Source: Alphaproteobacteria bacterium
GTDB taxonomy: Bacteria > Pseudomonadota > Alphaproteobacteria > Puniceispirillales > Puniceispirillaceae
Assembly (NCBI GenBank): GCA_022425485.1
Contig: JAKMFL010000033.1
Span: 1-64,000 of the forward strand
Reading direction: 5' to 3'
Length of the DNA stretch: 64,000 nucleotides
How positions within the stretch are numbered: position 1 is the first letter of the stretch; each line of letters opens with the position of its first letter. Below the pieces are notes generated by a model, which did not search any database, had not been told where the DNA came from, and was given only the letters and a program-made list of their open reading frames with translations. Of this stretch, positions 51,161 to 60,490 are shown in pieces. Made by a program: the position numbers and the translations under genes.

Positions 51161-51174
51161 TGGTTAATGGTTAA
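51161..51174. repeat. 7-bp perfect tandem duplication spanning the stop of the PCuAC gene
   Basis: tggttaa x2; the stop is at 51171-51173. Confidence 0.85.
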
Positions 51175-51746
51175 TGATTATGTTTATGGCTATGACCAGA
51201 TGCTGGTTTTGTAACCACCATAAAATCGGCCCGCATCTCGCCGCAATTATCAAACACCAGCTTCACTTTGTGCATTTGTGTTGGCTTAAGCTGCGCTGTT
51301 AGCTTCATAAACATAATATGCAAACCGCCCGGTTTTAGCTGGACTGTAGCGCCTGCAGGAATTTCAATGCCCTTTTCAAGAGGGGCCATTTTCATAATCC
51401 CCTCTTCATGCTTCATTTCATGCAACTCTGTATGCTGGGCAAAATCAGCCTGCACAGAAACCAGCCGCTGGGCTTTTTTGCTGTTATTCTGGATATGTAA
51501 ATAGCCGCCCGTAACAGGCGCGTTTGGCGCCGTCGCTCTAATTTCAGCCTTAGCGAGATGCAGGTTACATGTCTGGGCTGATGCGATACTGGTGAGGGCA
51601 GGTAAAAACAACCCAAAAGAAAGGCCTAATACAGCTATTACCCGCATCTTTGTGTCCGATACGAAACCCATTCTACCCTCCTTTTTTTTCTCTTCTAGAG
51701 AAATCAAATTTTGCCCCTGATGACTGCTCATAGCATAGTTAGGCAT
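51171..51746 (-). CDS. PCuAC-family periplasmic copper chaperone
   Basis: Signal peptide; GGYLHIQNNSKKAQRLVSV, HEMKHEEGIMKM, LKPGGLHIMFM; C-terminal HSHKHNH. Confidence 0.9.
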   Translation of the reverse strand: MPNYAMSSHQGQNLISLEEKKKEGRMGFVSDTKMRVIAVLGLSFGLFLPALTSIASAQTCNLHLAKAEIRATAPNAPVTGGYLHIQNNSKKAQRLVSVQADFAQHTELHEMKHEEGIMKMAPLEKGIEIPAGATVQLKPGGLHIMFMKLTAQLKPTQMHKVKLVFDNCGEMRADFMVVTKPASGHSHKHNH

Positions 51747-51832
51747 TTAGGAGATAGATATTGTTTGCGCCTGTGGCAATTTTATACAATTCTTGAAAGT
51801 AATGTGTGCGATAAAAAAGAAGAGAGAAGAGA

Positions 51833-53056
51833 ATGTCTGCTCCCCTTTATCCAGACCGCCCGACAGCGACGCATTATGATGTGGTTATTGTTGGCGGCGC
51901 TATAATTGGCTCATCTATCGCTTGGTTTTTGTCCAGTAACCCTGATTTTAATGGCTCACTTCTTGTCATAGAGCGTGACCCTTCTTATGAGTTTGCCTCT
52001 ACTTCACGTACCAATTCTTGTGTCCGTCAGCAATTTTCAACGGAAATCAATATCCGCATTTCTCAATTTACAGCAGAATATGTAAAAAATTTTAAAGAAT
52101 ATATGGGGGGTGAGAGTGAGGTTCCAGACCTTGTCTTAGATGCGTTTGGCTATATGTATCTTGCCGATAATGAAACTTTTGCCGCGCATTTGCGCACGAA
52201 CCAGAAATTACAAGCCGCGCTTGGTGCGGGTACCAAGATATATACGCCAGATGAGATCCTTGCTGCCTATCCTTTTTATCATATCGATGATCTCATTCTG
52301 GGTAGCCACAATCTGAAGGATGAAGGCTATTTTGAAGGCAGCACCATGTTTGAATGGTGGCGACGCTCTGCCCGAAAGAAGGGCGCCGAATATATCCATA
52401 ACGAAGCCATTGATATCCAGCTTAATGCAGCTGGCAATAGGGCTGAAGCGGTTACGCTATCCACCGGTGAGAAGGTTTCCTGCGGGACGCTGATAAATGC
52501 TGCTGGCCCGCGTGCTGCGCAATTTGCTAGCCTTGCAAACATCCCATTGCCGATAGAGCCACGCAAGAGATTTACTTGGATTTTCTCTGCCGAAAAACCG
52601 CTAGACCGTCCCTTGCCCTTGACCATTGACCCCTCTGGTATCCATATCCGTCAATATGGCAAAAACGACTATATGGCTGGCTCACCCCCGAATAGTGACC
52701 CTGCCGCACCATTTGATGATTTTGAAGAAGATCATAATTTGTGGCAGGAACATGTCTGGCCGATAATCGCGGCGCGGGTGCCGCAATTCGAGGCTATTCG
52801 CGTAACCTCTTCTTGGGCCGGACATTACGCCTATAACAGGCTGGATCATAACGCTGTTTTAGGCCCGCATACAGAGATAGATAATTTTGTCTTTGCGAAC
52901 GGTTTTTCAGGGCATGGCTTGCAGCAATCCCCTGCTGTTGGGCGCGGCATTGCTGAGCTGGTACTTTATGGTCGTTATCGCACGCTGGACTTATCTGATT
53001 TCAGCTATCAGCGCATCGAAGAAAGCCGGCCCTTGCTGGAAACCGCAATTATTTAA
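51833..53056 (+). CDS. FAD-dependent oxidoreductase (DAO superfamily, FOXRED1-like)
   Basis: DVVIVGGAIIGSSIAWFL, NSCVRQQFSTEINIRIS, GLQQSPAVGRGIAELVL. Confidence 0.83.
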   Translation: MSAPLYPDRPTATHYDVVIVGGAIIGSSIAWFLSSNPDFNGSLLVIERDPSYEFASTSRTNSCVRQQFSTEINIRISQFTAEYVKNFKEYMGGESEVPDLVLDAFGYMYLADNETFAAHLRTNQKLQAALGAGTKIYTPDEILAAYPFYHIDDLILGSHNLKDEGYFEGSTMFEWWRRSARKKGAEYIHNEAIDIQLNAAGNRAEAVTLSTGEKVSCGTLINAAGPRAAQFASLANIPLPIEPRKRFTWIFSAEKPLDRPLPLTIDPSGIHIRQYGKNDYMAGSPPNSDPAAPFDDFEEDHNLWQEHVWPIIAARVPQFEAIRVTSSWAGHYAYNRLDHNAVLGPHTEIDNFVFANGFSGHGLQQSPAVGRGIAELVLYGRYRTLDLSDFSYQRIEESRPLLETAII

Positions 53057-53063
53057 CCCAGCT

Positions 53064-54002
53064 TTAGGCATAGGATTCTAAAAAGGCGGTAACCTGTTCT
53101 CTTATCGGAATCGGGGCCACCGCCCCATAGCCGGTTGTAGACAAAGCGGCTGCCGCATTCGCATATCTTGCCGCCTCAAACGGGCTACTACCTGCCAGCA
53201 ATTCAGCCAGAAATGCGCCATCAAACGTATCCCCGGCAGCGGTAGCATCGACAGCTTGCACGGAAAAAGAAGAGATAAGCTCGCGCGCCTCAGGCGTAGC
53301 AACAAGGGTGCCTTTTGCGCCAAGCGTTAACGCCACCACCGACACATTTAAGCCTAAATAAAAATCCGCAATATCGTCTGGCGTGTTAAGCCCTGTTAGC
53401 TGGCTAGCATCATCTAAACCCGGCAGGGCAATATCACACCTCATCATCGTATCATGGATTGTTGCGCGTGCCTCTTCGAGTGACCAAAGTCCTAAGCGTA
53501 AATTCGTATCGTAACTCACGCGCCCGCCAGCGGCCTTTACCGCGTCAATAGCCGCCAATACCGCAGCACTGGCGCTTTTTGATATGGCTTGTGAAATTCC
53601 AGAGACATGCAGCATGGATGCAGAAGCCAGCTGGTCTGCTGGCACATCACTCGCTTGCATATTGGCAGCCGCACTCATCTTGCGATAATAGCTAAAATGA
53701 TGCCCATCTGTATCATGGGTAACAAAATATATCCCTGTCTGTGCATCAACACAGCGTTTCACTAGATGGGTTTCAATGCCCTCGCCATGCCATAGCTCTA
53801 GCAGGCCATCTCCAGCAGGGTCGCAGCCAATATGGGTAAAAATACCTGCTCGCGCGCCTTGCCGCGCTGCTGAAATGGCCGCGTTAGAAGTGTCTCCACC
53901 AAACCCCTGCACATAACGGCCATCTGGTTGCTGATTATATTCAGCCATTGGCTCACCCATGCATAAAAGCAAGGGGGCGTCCTTTTGCAGCTTTTCTTCC
54001 AT
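53064..54002 (-). CDS. PfkB-family sugar kinase (2-keto-3-deoxygluconate kinase-like)
   Basis: FGGDTSNAAISAARQGARAG, DATAAGDTFDGAFLAELL. Confidence 0.85.
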   Translation of the reverse strand: MEEKLQKDAPLLLCMGEPMAEYNQQPDGRYVQGFGGDTSNAAISAARQGARAGIFTHIGCDPAGDGLLELWHGEGIETHLVKRCVDAQTGIYFVTHDTDGHHFSYYRKMSAAANMQASDVPADQLASASMLHVSGISQAISKSASAAVLAAIDAVKAAGGRVSYDTNLRLGLWSLEEARATIHDTMMRCDIALPGLDDASQLTGLNTPDDIADFYLGLNVSVVALTLGAKGTLVATPEARELISSFSVQAVDATAAGDTFDGAFLAELLAGSSPFEAARYANAAAALSTTGYGAVAPIPIREQVTAFLESYA

Positions 54003-54007
54003 TTGGA

Positions 54008-54904
54008 TTACATTTCTATCTGATAGCCGGCCGCTGTTAATATTTCCACCAGAGTTTGGTGGCCTAATTGCGCCATTTCAAGAGGTGGATTTTCTTTTGG
54101 ATCCTGTTCTGCCTCTACTACAAACCACCCTTCATAAGCATAGGAAGCTAGCTGTTTAACAATTTCAGCAAAATCAATATCGCCGTCTCCGGGAACCGTA
54201 AAAACGCCCTTCACAACTGCATCCAAAAAGCTTTCTTTTGATTTGTTCACCCCGCGCATTACTGTGTTGCGGACATCCTTGGTATGGACATGGGTAATGC
54301 GTTTATGGTGATGGTCAATAACGCGCAGATTATCCCCGCCTGCAAAGGCCATATGACCTGCATCGAACAAAAGTGGGATAGAGGAATGTTTCATCAATAA
54401 ATCGAGTTCTGCCTCATTTTCTACAACCGCACCCATGTGATGATGATAAGAAAGCGGCATACCCATCTGCGCACAATAATCAGAAAAGTCTGAGACCTTG
54501 CGGCCATAGACAGCCATTTCTGCTTCACTAATAACCGGTTTTTGGCTAAGGGTTTTATCCCGCTTGCTTTGCACCGAGCCGGATACTTCGCCATAGACAA
54601 GGCATGGGGCTTTGGCTTCTTTGAAAAATTGGAGCTGTGCTTCTACCCGCTCTTTTTCAACTTCCAAAGAGCCAGTAAGCAAATCACCTGAGAACCAGCC
54701 GCCACAAACCTGCATCTTATATTTGTCCAAGATGGGGCCTAGCTCTTCCATATTCATTGGAAAACGTTGGCCTGTTTCCATGCCGGAAAATCCCGCAACA
54801 GACGCCTGACGCAATGCTTCGTCAAGGCTAACATCGTCTGATAAGTTCACATCATCATCATTCCACCACGCGATGGGGGAGATACCCAGCTTAGCCTGCA
54901 ACAT
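54008..54904 (-). CDS. iolE: myo-inosose-2 dehydratase
   Basis: KLGISPIAWWNDDDVNLSDDVSLDEALRQASVAGFSGMETG, HHHMGAVVENEAELDLLM. Confidence 0.9.
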   Translation of the reverse strand: MLQAKLGISPIAWWNDDDVNLSDDVSLDEALRQASVAGFSGMETGQRFPMNMEELGPILDKYKMQVCGGWFSGDLLTGSLEVEKERVEAQLQFFKEAKAPCLVYGEVSGSVQSKRDKTLSQKPVISEAEMAVYGRKVSDFSDYCAQMGMPLSYHHHMGAVVENEAELDLLMKHSSIPLLFDAGHMAFAGGDNLRVIDHHHKRITHVHTKDVRNTVMRGVNKSKESFLDAVVKGVFTVPGDGDIDFAEIVKQLASYAYEGWFVVEAEQDPKENPPLEMAQLGHQTLVEILTAAGYQIEM

Positions 54905-54906
54905 AC

Positions 54907-56766
54907 TTAAATACCCTGACGTTGTTTTTTTCTAAATTCTTCTTGGGTTGCGCGTGCTTTGCGCACAGCCTCACGCTCGGAAACCTCTGGCACGCCGACA
55001 TACCAATCAGCCCCGCCCGGTGTCCATTTATACGCGTCGGTATTGAGCGTTAGCACAGTTGTTTTATCAGTGGTTTGTGCCCATGCCATCGCTTCGTCTA
55101 AATCAGACAGGCTTTCACAGTGGCGTGCATGTGCCCCCATTGCCTTGGCGTGTGCCGCAAAATCAACATGCGGAATATTGTCTTTATCTGCCACCCGGCA
55201 ATCCGCTAGCAGATTGTTAAATCCAGCCCCGCCCATACCTGTTTGCAGCCGATTAATGACGCCAAACCCGCCATTATCACAGACAATGACAATCATCTTA
55301 TGACCAGACAGAACAGAGGAATAAATATCTGAATTCATCATCAAATAAGAACCATCCCCGACCAGAACAATTGGCACCCCATTACCCTGCTTGGCGATAG
55401 CATGCCCCCAACCGCCAGCCACTTCGTAGCCCATACAGGAAAAACCAAATTCACAATCAAAGCTATATGGGGAAATACAACGCCAGTTTTTTATCGTCTC
55501 CCCTGGCAGCCCCCCTGCGGCGGTGACCATGATGTCTTCTGGCTTGGCTTTTTTATTGATTACGCCGATCACCTGTGCATAGCTTGGCAGCTCAGCATTG
55601 GTTGGCACTTGACCAGCGTCAACCTCACGGTTCCAGTCAGCATATAAAGCCTGTGCGTGTTGCATGCGCTCTGGTGGGCAAGACCAGTCGCCAAGCGCGT
55701 CTGATATTTCCTGCAAACAGACCAGCGCATCCCCTACCACCGGAAGGGCGCGATGCTTGCCAGCGTCAAAGCGCGCCGCGTTGATAGTGATAAATTTAGC
55801 ATCATGGGCAAATGTAGTCCAAGAACCTGTAGTGAAGTCCTGTAATCTAGTGCCAATGGCAATTACCACATCCGCAGTTTCAGCTAGTTCTTTTGCGGCA
55901 TCTGTGCCTTCGATACCCATCGCGCCAACATAAGAGGGGTGGTTATGCGTAACCCCGCCCTTACCAGCAATAGTTTCTGCCATAGGAATAGCGCGGGCGC
56001 TTGCAAATTCTGCTAGCACTTCTTCTGCCCCTGAATAGCGCACGCCGCCACCAGACAGAATAAGAGGCTTTTTAGCGGTTTTGAGCAGATTGACTGCCGC
56101 TTCGATTTGATCAGAAGATGCGCGAGGGCGCGCAATACGCCATGTTTTCTCTTCAAAAAATTCTACCGGATAATCATAAGCAATTTCCTGAATATCTTGC
56201 GGCATGCCGATAAAGGCTGGCCCACAATCTGCAGGGTCTAGCATTGTGGCCACCGCTTGCGGCAAAGAACTTATAATTTGTGCAGGATGGGTGATGCGAT
56301 CCCAAAAGCGCGAAACGCTGCGGAAGCTGTCATTTACCGTTGTTGAAGGCGCCCCAAAATGTTCCACCTGTTGCAGAACCGGATCTGGCAAGCGGTTCGT
56401 AAATGTATCGCCGCATAACAATAATACGGGCAGACGATTAGCATGCGCCACCGCTGCCGCGGTTACCATATTGGTAGCCCCGGGCCCTACCGAGCTCGTA
56501 GCTATCATAATCTGGCGTCTTTTCTTGGCCTTGGCAAAGGCAATAGCCGCAAGCGCCATAGATTGCTCGTTCTGACCACGCCAAGTTGGCAGCTGATCCT
56601 GCACCCGCTCAAGGGCTTCGGCAAGACAGGTGACATTACCATGCCCGAAGATGCCAAATGCACCTGCAAAAAGCGGCACACGCACGCCATCTATTTCGGT
56701 ATATTGATTTACAAGATAGCGAACAATAGCCTGTGCCATCGTCAGACGAACAATATTATTTCCCAT
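54907..56766 (-). CDS. iolD: 3D-(3,5/4)-trihydroxycyclohexane-1,2-dione acylhydrolase (TPP-dependent)
   Basis: FAGAFGIFGHGNVTCLAEAL, SVGPGATNMVTAAAVAH, GDGSYLMMNSDIYSSVLSGHKMIVIVCDNGGFGVINRLQ. Confidence 0.93.
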   Translation of the reverse strand: MGNNIVRLTMAQAIVRYLVNQYTEIDGVRVPLFAGAFGIFGHGNVTCLAEALERVQDQLPTWRGQNEQSMALAAIAFAKAKKRRQIMIATSSVGPGATNMVTAAAVAHANRLPVLLLCGDTFTNRLPDPVLQQVEHFGAPSTTVNDSFRSVSRFWDRITHPAQIISSLPQAVATMLDPADCGPAFIGMPQDIQEIAYDYPVEFFEEKTWRIARPRASSDQIEAAVNLLKTAKKPLILSGGGVRYSGAEEVLAEFASARAIPMAETIAGKGGVTHNHPSYVGAMGIEGTDAAKELAETADVVIAIGTRLQDFTTGSWTTFAHDAKFITINAARFDAGKHRALPVVGDALVCLQEISDALGDWSCPPERMQHAQALYADWNREVDAGQVPTNAELPSYAQVIGVINKKAKPEDIMVTAAGGLPGETIKNWRCISPYSFDCEFGFSCMGYEVAGGWGHAIAKQGNGVPIVLVGDGSYLMMNSDIYSSVLSGHKMIVIVCDNGGFGVINRLQTGMGGAGFNNLLADCRVADKDNIPHVDFAAHAKAMGAHARHCESLSDLDEAMAWAQTTDKTTVLTLNTDAYKWTPGGADWYVGVPEVSEREAVRKARATQEEFRKKQRQGI

Positions 56767-56931
56767 AATAACGCCCCGTTTTATTTTCCATTTTGGCTAT
56801 GTTAGTTTAGAAGATAGACGCTTTACAAAGCAACGTTTTTTAACAGAATGATCGAAGGTTGAAAAACAGCGGAAAAGCCCCAATTTTTAAGTGGTTTTAA
56901 CAGATATGAAATCAGATCTAAGAGAGCGGAA

Positions 56932-58041
56932 ATGACAGATATTAAAGTTGGCCTTGTTGGGACAGGTTTTATGGGCAAGGCACATGTTTTTGGATTTGCC
57001 ACCGCTGGACGTGTTTTTGATTTACCGGTTAATTTTCACTTGGAAATGGTGGCTGATGCCAGTGATGCGCTTGCACAGAAGGCCTGCAACGCGCTCGGCT
57101 TTAATCGCCATACTTCACGCTGGAGAGATTTAGTTGAAGACCCTGAAATTAGCCTGATTAATATCACCGCACCAAATGCTCTACATAAAGAAATCGCCCT
57201 TGCCGCCATTGCTGCTGGCAAACATGTCTATTGCGAGAAACCGCTGGCCCCTAGCGCAAAAGATGCCTTTGAGATGACCTGCGCTGCAGAGCAGGCAAAC
57301 ATAAAAACACAAGTTGGTTTTAACTATCTGACCAATCCAATATTTGCCCTAGCAAAAGAAATGATAGAGGCAGGCGAGCTAGGGGAGATCTATTCCTATC
57401 GCGGTGTGCATGCAGAAGACTATATGGCAAGCCCTGAGGCGCCTGTCTCCTTTCGCCACGACAAAATAGGTGGTGGTGCCCTAGCCGATATTGGCAGCCA
57501 CGCGCTAGCTACGGCTGAATTTATGCTAGGCCCGATCACACAGGTCAACGGGTATTGCAAAACCCTGATCCCCAAACGCCCAGACGCAAATGGCACCATG
57601 CACGATATTGAAGTGGATGATGTAAGCCATGTCGTTTTAGAATTTGCGAGCGGGATTTCAGGCACCATAGAGGCGAATTGGTGTGCAACTGGCCGTACCA
57701 TGCAGCATGACTTTGAAATATATGGCTCAAAAGGCGCATTATTTTTTACCCAAGAGAGATTGAATGAGCTGCATTTTTTTGACGGGAAGGATAGCCATAA
57801 TAGGCGTGGCTTCAGACGTATTGAGGCCAGCCCAGCCCATGCCCCTTATGGCCAGTTTTGCGTCGCACCGGGCCATCAGATAGGGTTTAACGATCTAAAA
57901 GCCATTGAAATCGCAAAATTTGCAGAGGCCATTGCGGGTAATAGCGAAGAGCCCTTTAATTTCAGAGCTGGCCACCGCATCCAGCATATTGTGGAAACCA
58001 TCCAGAAATCTTCTGAACAAAGAAGCTGGCTAAAAATTTGA
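56932..58041 (+). CDS. Gfo/Idh/MocA family oxidoreductase
   Basis: VGTGFMGKAHVFGFA, GKHVYCEKPLA, GGGALADIGSHALATAEFMLG. Confidence 0.9.
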   Translation: MTDIKVGLVGTGFMGKAHVFGFATAGRVFDLPVNFHLEMVADASDALAQKACNALGFNRHTSRWRDLVEDPEISLINITAPNALHKEIALAAIAAGKHVYCEKPLAPSAKDAFEMTCAAEQANIKTQVGFNYLTNPIFALAKEMIEAGELGEIYSYRGVHAEDYMASPEAPVSFRHDKIGGGALADIGSHALATAEFMLGPITQVNGYCKTLIPKRPDANGTMHDIEVDDVSHVVLEFASGISGTIEANWCATGRTMQHDFEIYGSKGALFFTQERLNELHFFDGKDSHNRRGFRRIEASPAHAPYGQFCVAPGHQIGFNDLKAIEIAKFAEAIAGNSEEPFNFRAGHRIQHIVETIQKSSEQRSWLKI

Positions 58042-58053
58042 AAAATTAAAGGG

Positions 58054-58842
58054 CTAGATCGCTAGCTCTTTGGCTAAATCGCCAATTTTTGCACCGCCAG
58101 CCATTAGGCGTTTAATATCATCCCCTTCTAGGTCTTTTGAAGTGCCTTCACCAATAACTTCCCCAAGAGATAAGAAGGTAAAACGGTCAGCAATCAGCCG
58201 TGCATGAATTTCATTATGGGTAATCAGGATAATCGCGATATTGCCCAGCTTTTGAACCCGGCGAATAGTCTTTAGCACTTCCATTTGCTGTTTCTGACCT
58301 AGGGCTGAGGTAGGCTCATCAAGTATGAGCACTTTTGCACCAAAATAAATGGCCCGAGCAATCGCCAATGTTTGACGCTGGCCACCAGACATCGTACCTA
58401 CCGCCTGTTCAGGATCGCTAATCGTTATGCCTATCTTCTTCATTTCCTGCATCGCTATTTGATGCATTTCACCCATTTTTAATAATCCAAACGGGCTTTT
58501 GAAACGGGTTAGCTCACGCCCAAGGAAAAAATTGCGGGTGACAGAGGTGAGGGGGTTTAGCGCTAAATCCTGATAGACGGTACCAATACCTGCCTCTGTG
58601 GCATTGCGTGGCGAGGCAAAAGATACGACCTCCCCCTCTACAGCAATCTCCCCGCTGGTTGGCGGAAAAACCCCAGATAGAATTTTAATCAAGGTCGATT
58701 TACCTGCGCCATTATCGCCTAACAGCGCATGTACTTCACCAGAATAAACCTTCAAGGAAACACCGTTTAGGGCCGTAAAACTCCCAAACTTTTTGACCAG
58801 ATTACGCGTCTCAATAAGCGGCTTTGAAGCGTTAGCAGACAT
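58054..58842 (-). CDS. sugar ABC transporter ATP-binding protein
   Basis: LLGDNGAGKSTLIKILSG, TMSGGQRQTLAIARAIYFGAKVLILDEPTSALG. Confidence 0.93.
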   Translation of the reverse strand: MSANASKPLIETRNLVKKFGSFTALNGVSLKVYSGEVHALLGDNGAGKSTLIKILSGVFPPTSGEIAVEGEVVSFASPRNATEAGIGTVYQDLALNPLTSVTRNFFLGRELTRFKSPFGLLKMGEMHQIAMQEMKKIGITISDPEQAVGTMSGGQRQTLAIARAIYFGAKVLILDEPTSALGQKQQMEVLKTIRRVQKLGNIAIILITHNEIHARLIADRFTFLSLGEVIGEGTSKDLEGDDIKRLMAGGAKIGDLAKELAI

Positions 58843-58844
58843 GG

Positions 58845-60431
58845 TTATATCGTTCCCATAATGCGTTTACGGATATTTTCATTCAGCAAAGCAGAAGCCA
58901 CGATCACTAAGCCTAGAAAGACCCGGTAGAATGACCCGTCGATCCCGGGTATGTAGAAGAATGCCTCTTTGGCTAGCCCAAAAATAAACGCACCCACGAC
59001 AATGCCTAAAACCGTACCAAACCCTCCGGTCATTACAATGCCACCAATAACTGCGGCCGCTATAGCTTCTAACTCTTTTAAATTACCCCTGGCTGCGTCT
59101 GCTGTGTTTACTTCGAACACCTGACATGCCGCGAAAATTGTCGCGCAAAAAGCTGAAAAGATAAACAAACAAACTTTGACTTTGTCAGTCGGTACACCAT
59201 TAGCTTTTGCGGCCTGCAAATTACCACCAGTTGAATAAATCCAGTTGCCAGCCTGAGTCCGGCTTAAAACTATGTGACAAGCCAAAGCGAGTATTAGCGC
59301 TATCATCACGCAGGAATAAAGACCTTGCGCAAACTGGTTCCCAAAATTATTCGTATTCCAATCAACTGAGAAATAAAGCCAGTCAAAAAATGGCTCTAAA
59401 ATATCACCACCAAAGAAGTTTGCCACAGGTCGAGCCGAGAAAACTGTATCAAGGTAGGCTCTAGCAACATCAGCTTGAGAAACACTTTTTGCAACTACTG
59501 GCTCGATTGAGAAGGTAGCTATCTTATCTCTAATCGTGTCAGCCATTTGGGTATTGCCAGATTCGACTGCGTTTTCGAGTGCCCTTTCAAGGGGTTTAAC
59601 GCCCCTAGAAGCCATTATATCCGTTTTTGCATCAGCTACCCGTTGATAGGTGTAGTTCAATTTCTCGGTTAAATCCGCTACCGTCGAGGCTGGCAAAGCA
59701 TCAAAAATACCAACCAAATCTTTTTCCGGCAAAGCCTTAGCCGCCTCCCGCTCTATTTCGCCATAACCAGGAACTTCAATAATATTTTTTATATCAGGTA
59801 TCTCAGTAACGGTTGTCGCCCCTTTTACTTGGTCGGGACGGTGATTGAATGAGCGCAAGGATACTTCTGTCAGACCACGAAGAAAAAAGAGCCCACCTAG
59901 AGTTACTATGAAGGATGGCAATCCAGATTTGACAACAATAAAACCTTGTAACCATCCAAAGAATAACGTGAAACATAAGGTGATTAAGATGGCTCCAATT
60001 GGAGATATATCAGAAATATGTATGAGGGTGATAAATTCAATATGCGGTCCGCCAGCAAAAGAAACGTAGGGAACAATTATGGTAAAACCCCACCTTAAAA
60101 TCATTGCCATACAAGCGCCAGCGAAGCCGATCATCGACCCAATAGAGAGATCGAATTCACCTGCTACTATTAACAGACCCGCTCCTAATGCAATGATGCT
60201 AAGCTGCGAGATAACCTTTAAGTTGTTTCTTATTCCTAAAGCATTAAAACCTTCGCCCGCAAAGGGATTCCAAGAAAACTCACCTGCGGGAATAGAAAAA
60301 TAACCCAACATTCCAAAAAGCAGCAGCATTACGCCTATGGGGCCAATTTCTGGCCGTGCAAAGATAACTCCAAAAAATGATTTTGCATCAAGTCTATCTG
60401 TTTCTTTTCGTGACACAGCAGAATTTTCCAT
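58845..60431 (-). CDS. sugar ABC transporter permease with atypically long insert
   Basis: LIVAGEFDLSIGSMIGFAG, GLPSFIVTLGGLFFLRG, AVIGGIVMTGGFGTVLG; start probably MENSAVSRKE at 60431. Confidence 0.9.
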   Translation of the reverse strand: MENSAVSRKETDRLDAKSFFGVIFARPEIGPIGVMLLLFGMLGYFSIPAGEFSWNPFAGEGFNALGIRNNLKVISQLSIIALGAGLLIVAGEFDLSIGSMIGFAGACMAMILRWGFTIIVPYVSFAGGPHIEFITLIHISDISPIGAILITLCFTLFFGWLQGFIVVKSGLPSFIVTLGGLFFLRGLTEVSLRSFNHRPDQVKGATTVTEIPDIKNIIEVPGYGEIEREAAKALPEKDLVGIFDALPASTVADLTEKLNYTYQRVADAKTDIMASRGVKPLERALENAVESGNTQMADTIRDKIATFSIEPVVAKSVSQADVARAYLDTVFSARPVANFFGGDILEPFFDWLYFSVDWNTNNFGNQFAQGLYSCVMIALILALACHIVLSRTQAGNWIYSTGGNLQAAKANGVPTDKVKVCLFIFSAFCATIFAACQVFEVNTADAARGNLKELEAIAAAVIGGIVMTGGFGTVLGIVVGAFIFGLAKEAFFYIPGIDGSFYRVFLGLVIVASALLNENIRKRIMGTI

Positions 60432-60443
60432 AAAATTTTTCCC

Positions 60444-60476
60444 AAAAAAAAAGGTGGGTAGCAAAAAGCTACCCAC
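60444..60476 (-). terminator. intrinsic terminator/attenuator between SBP and permease genes
   Basis: Minus strand: GTGGGTAGC-TTTTT-GCTACCCAC, one C, then nine T; 9-bp perfect stem (60454-60462 with 60468-60476). Confidence 0.82.
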
Positions 60477-60490
60477 AATTGTTTTTTTGT

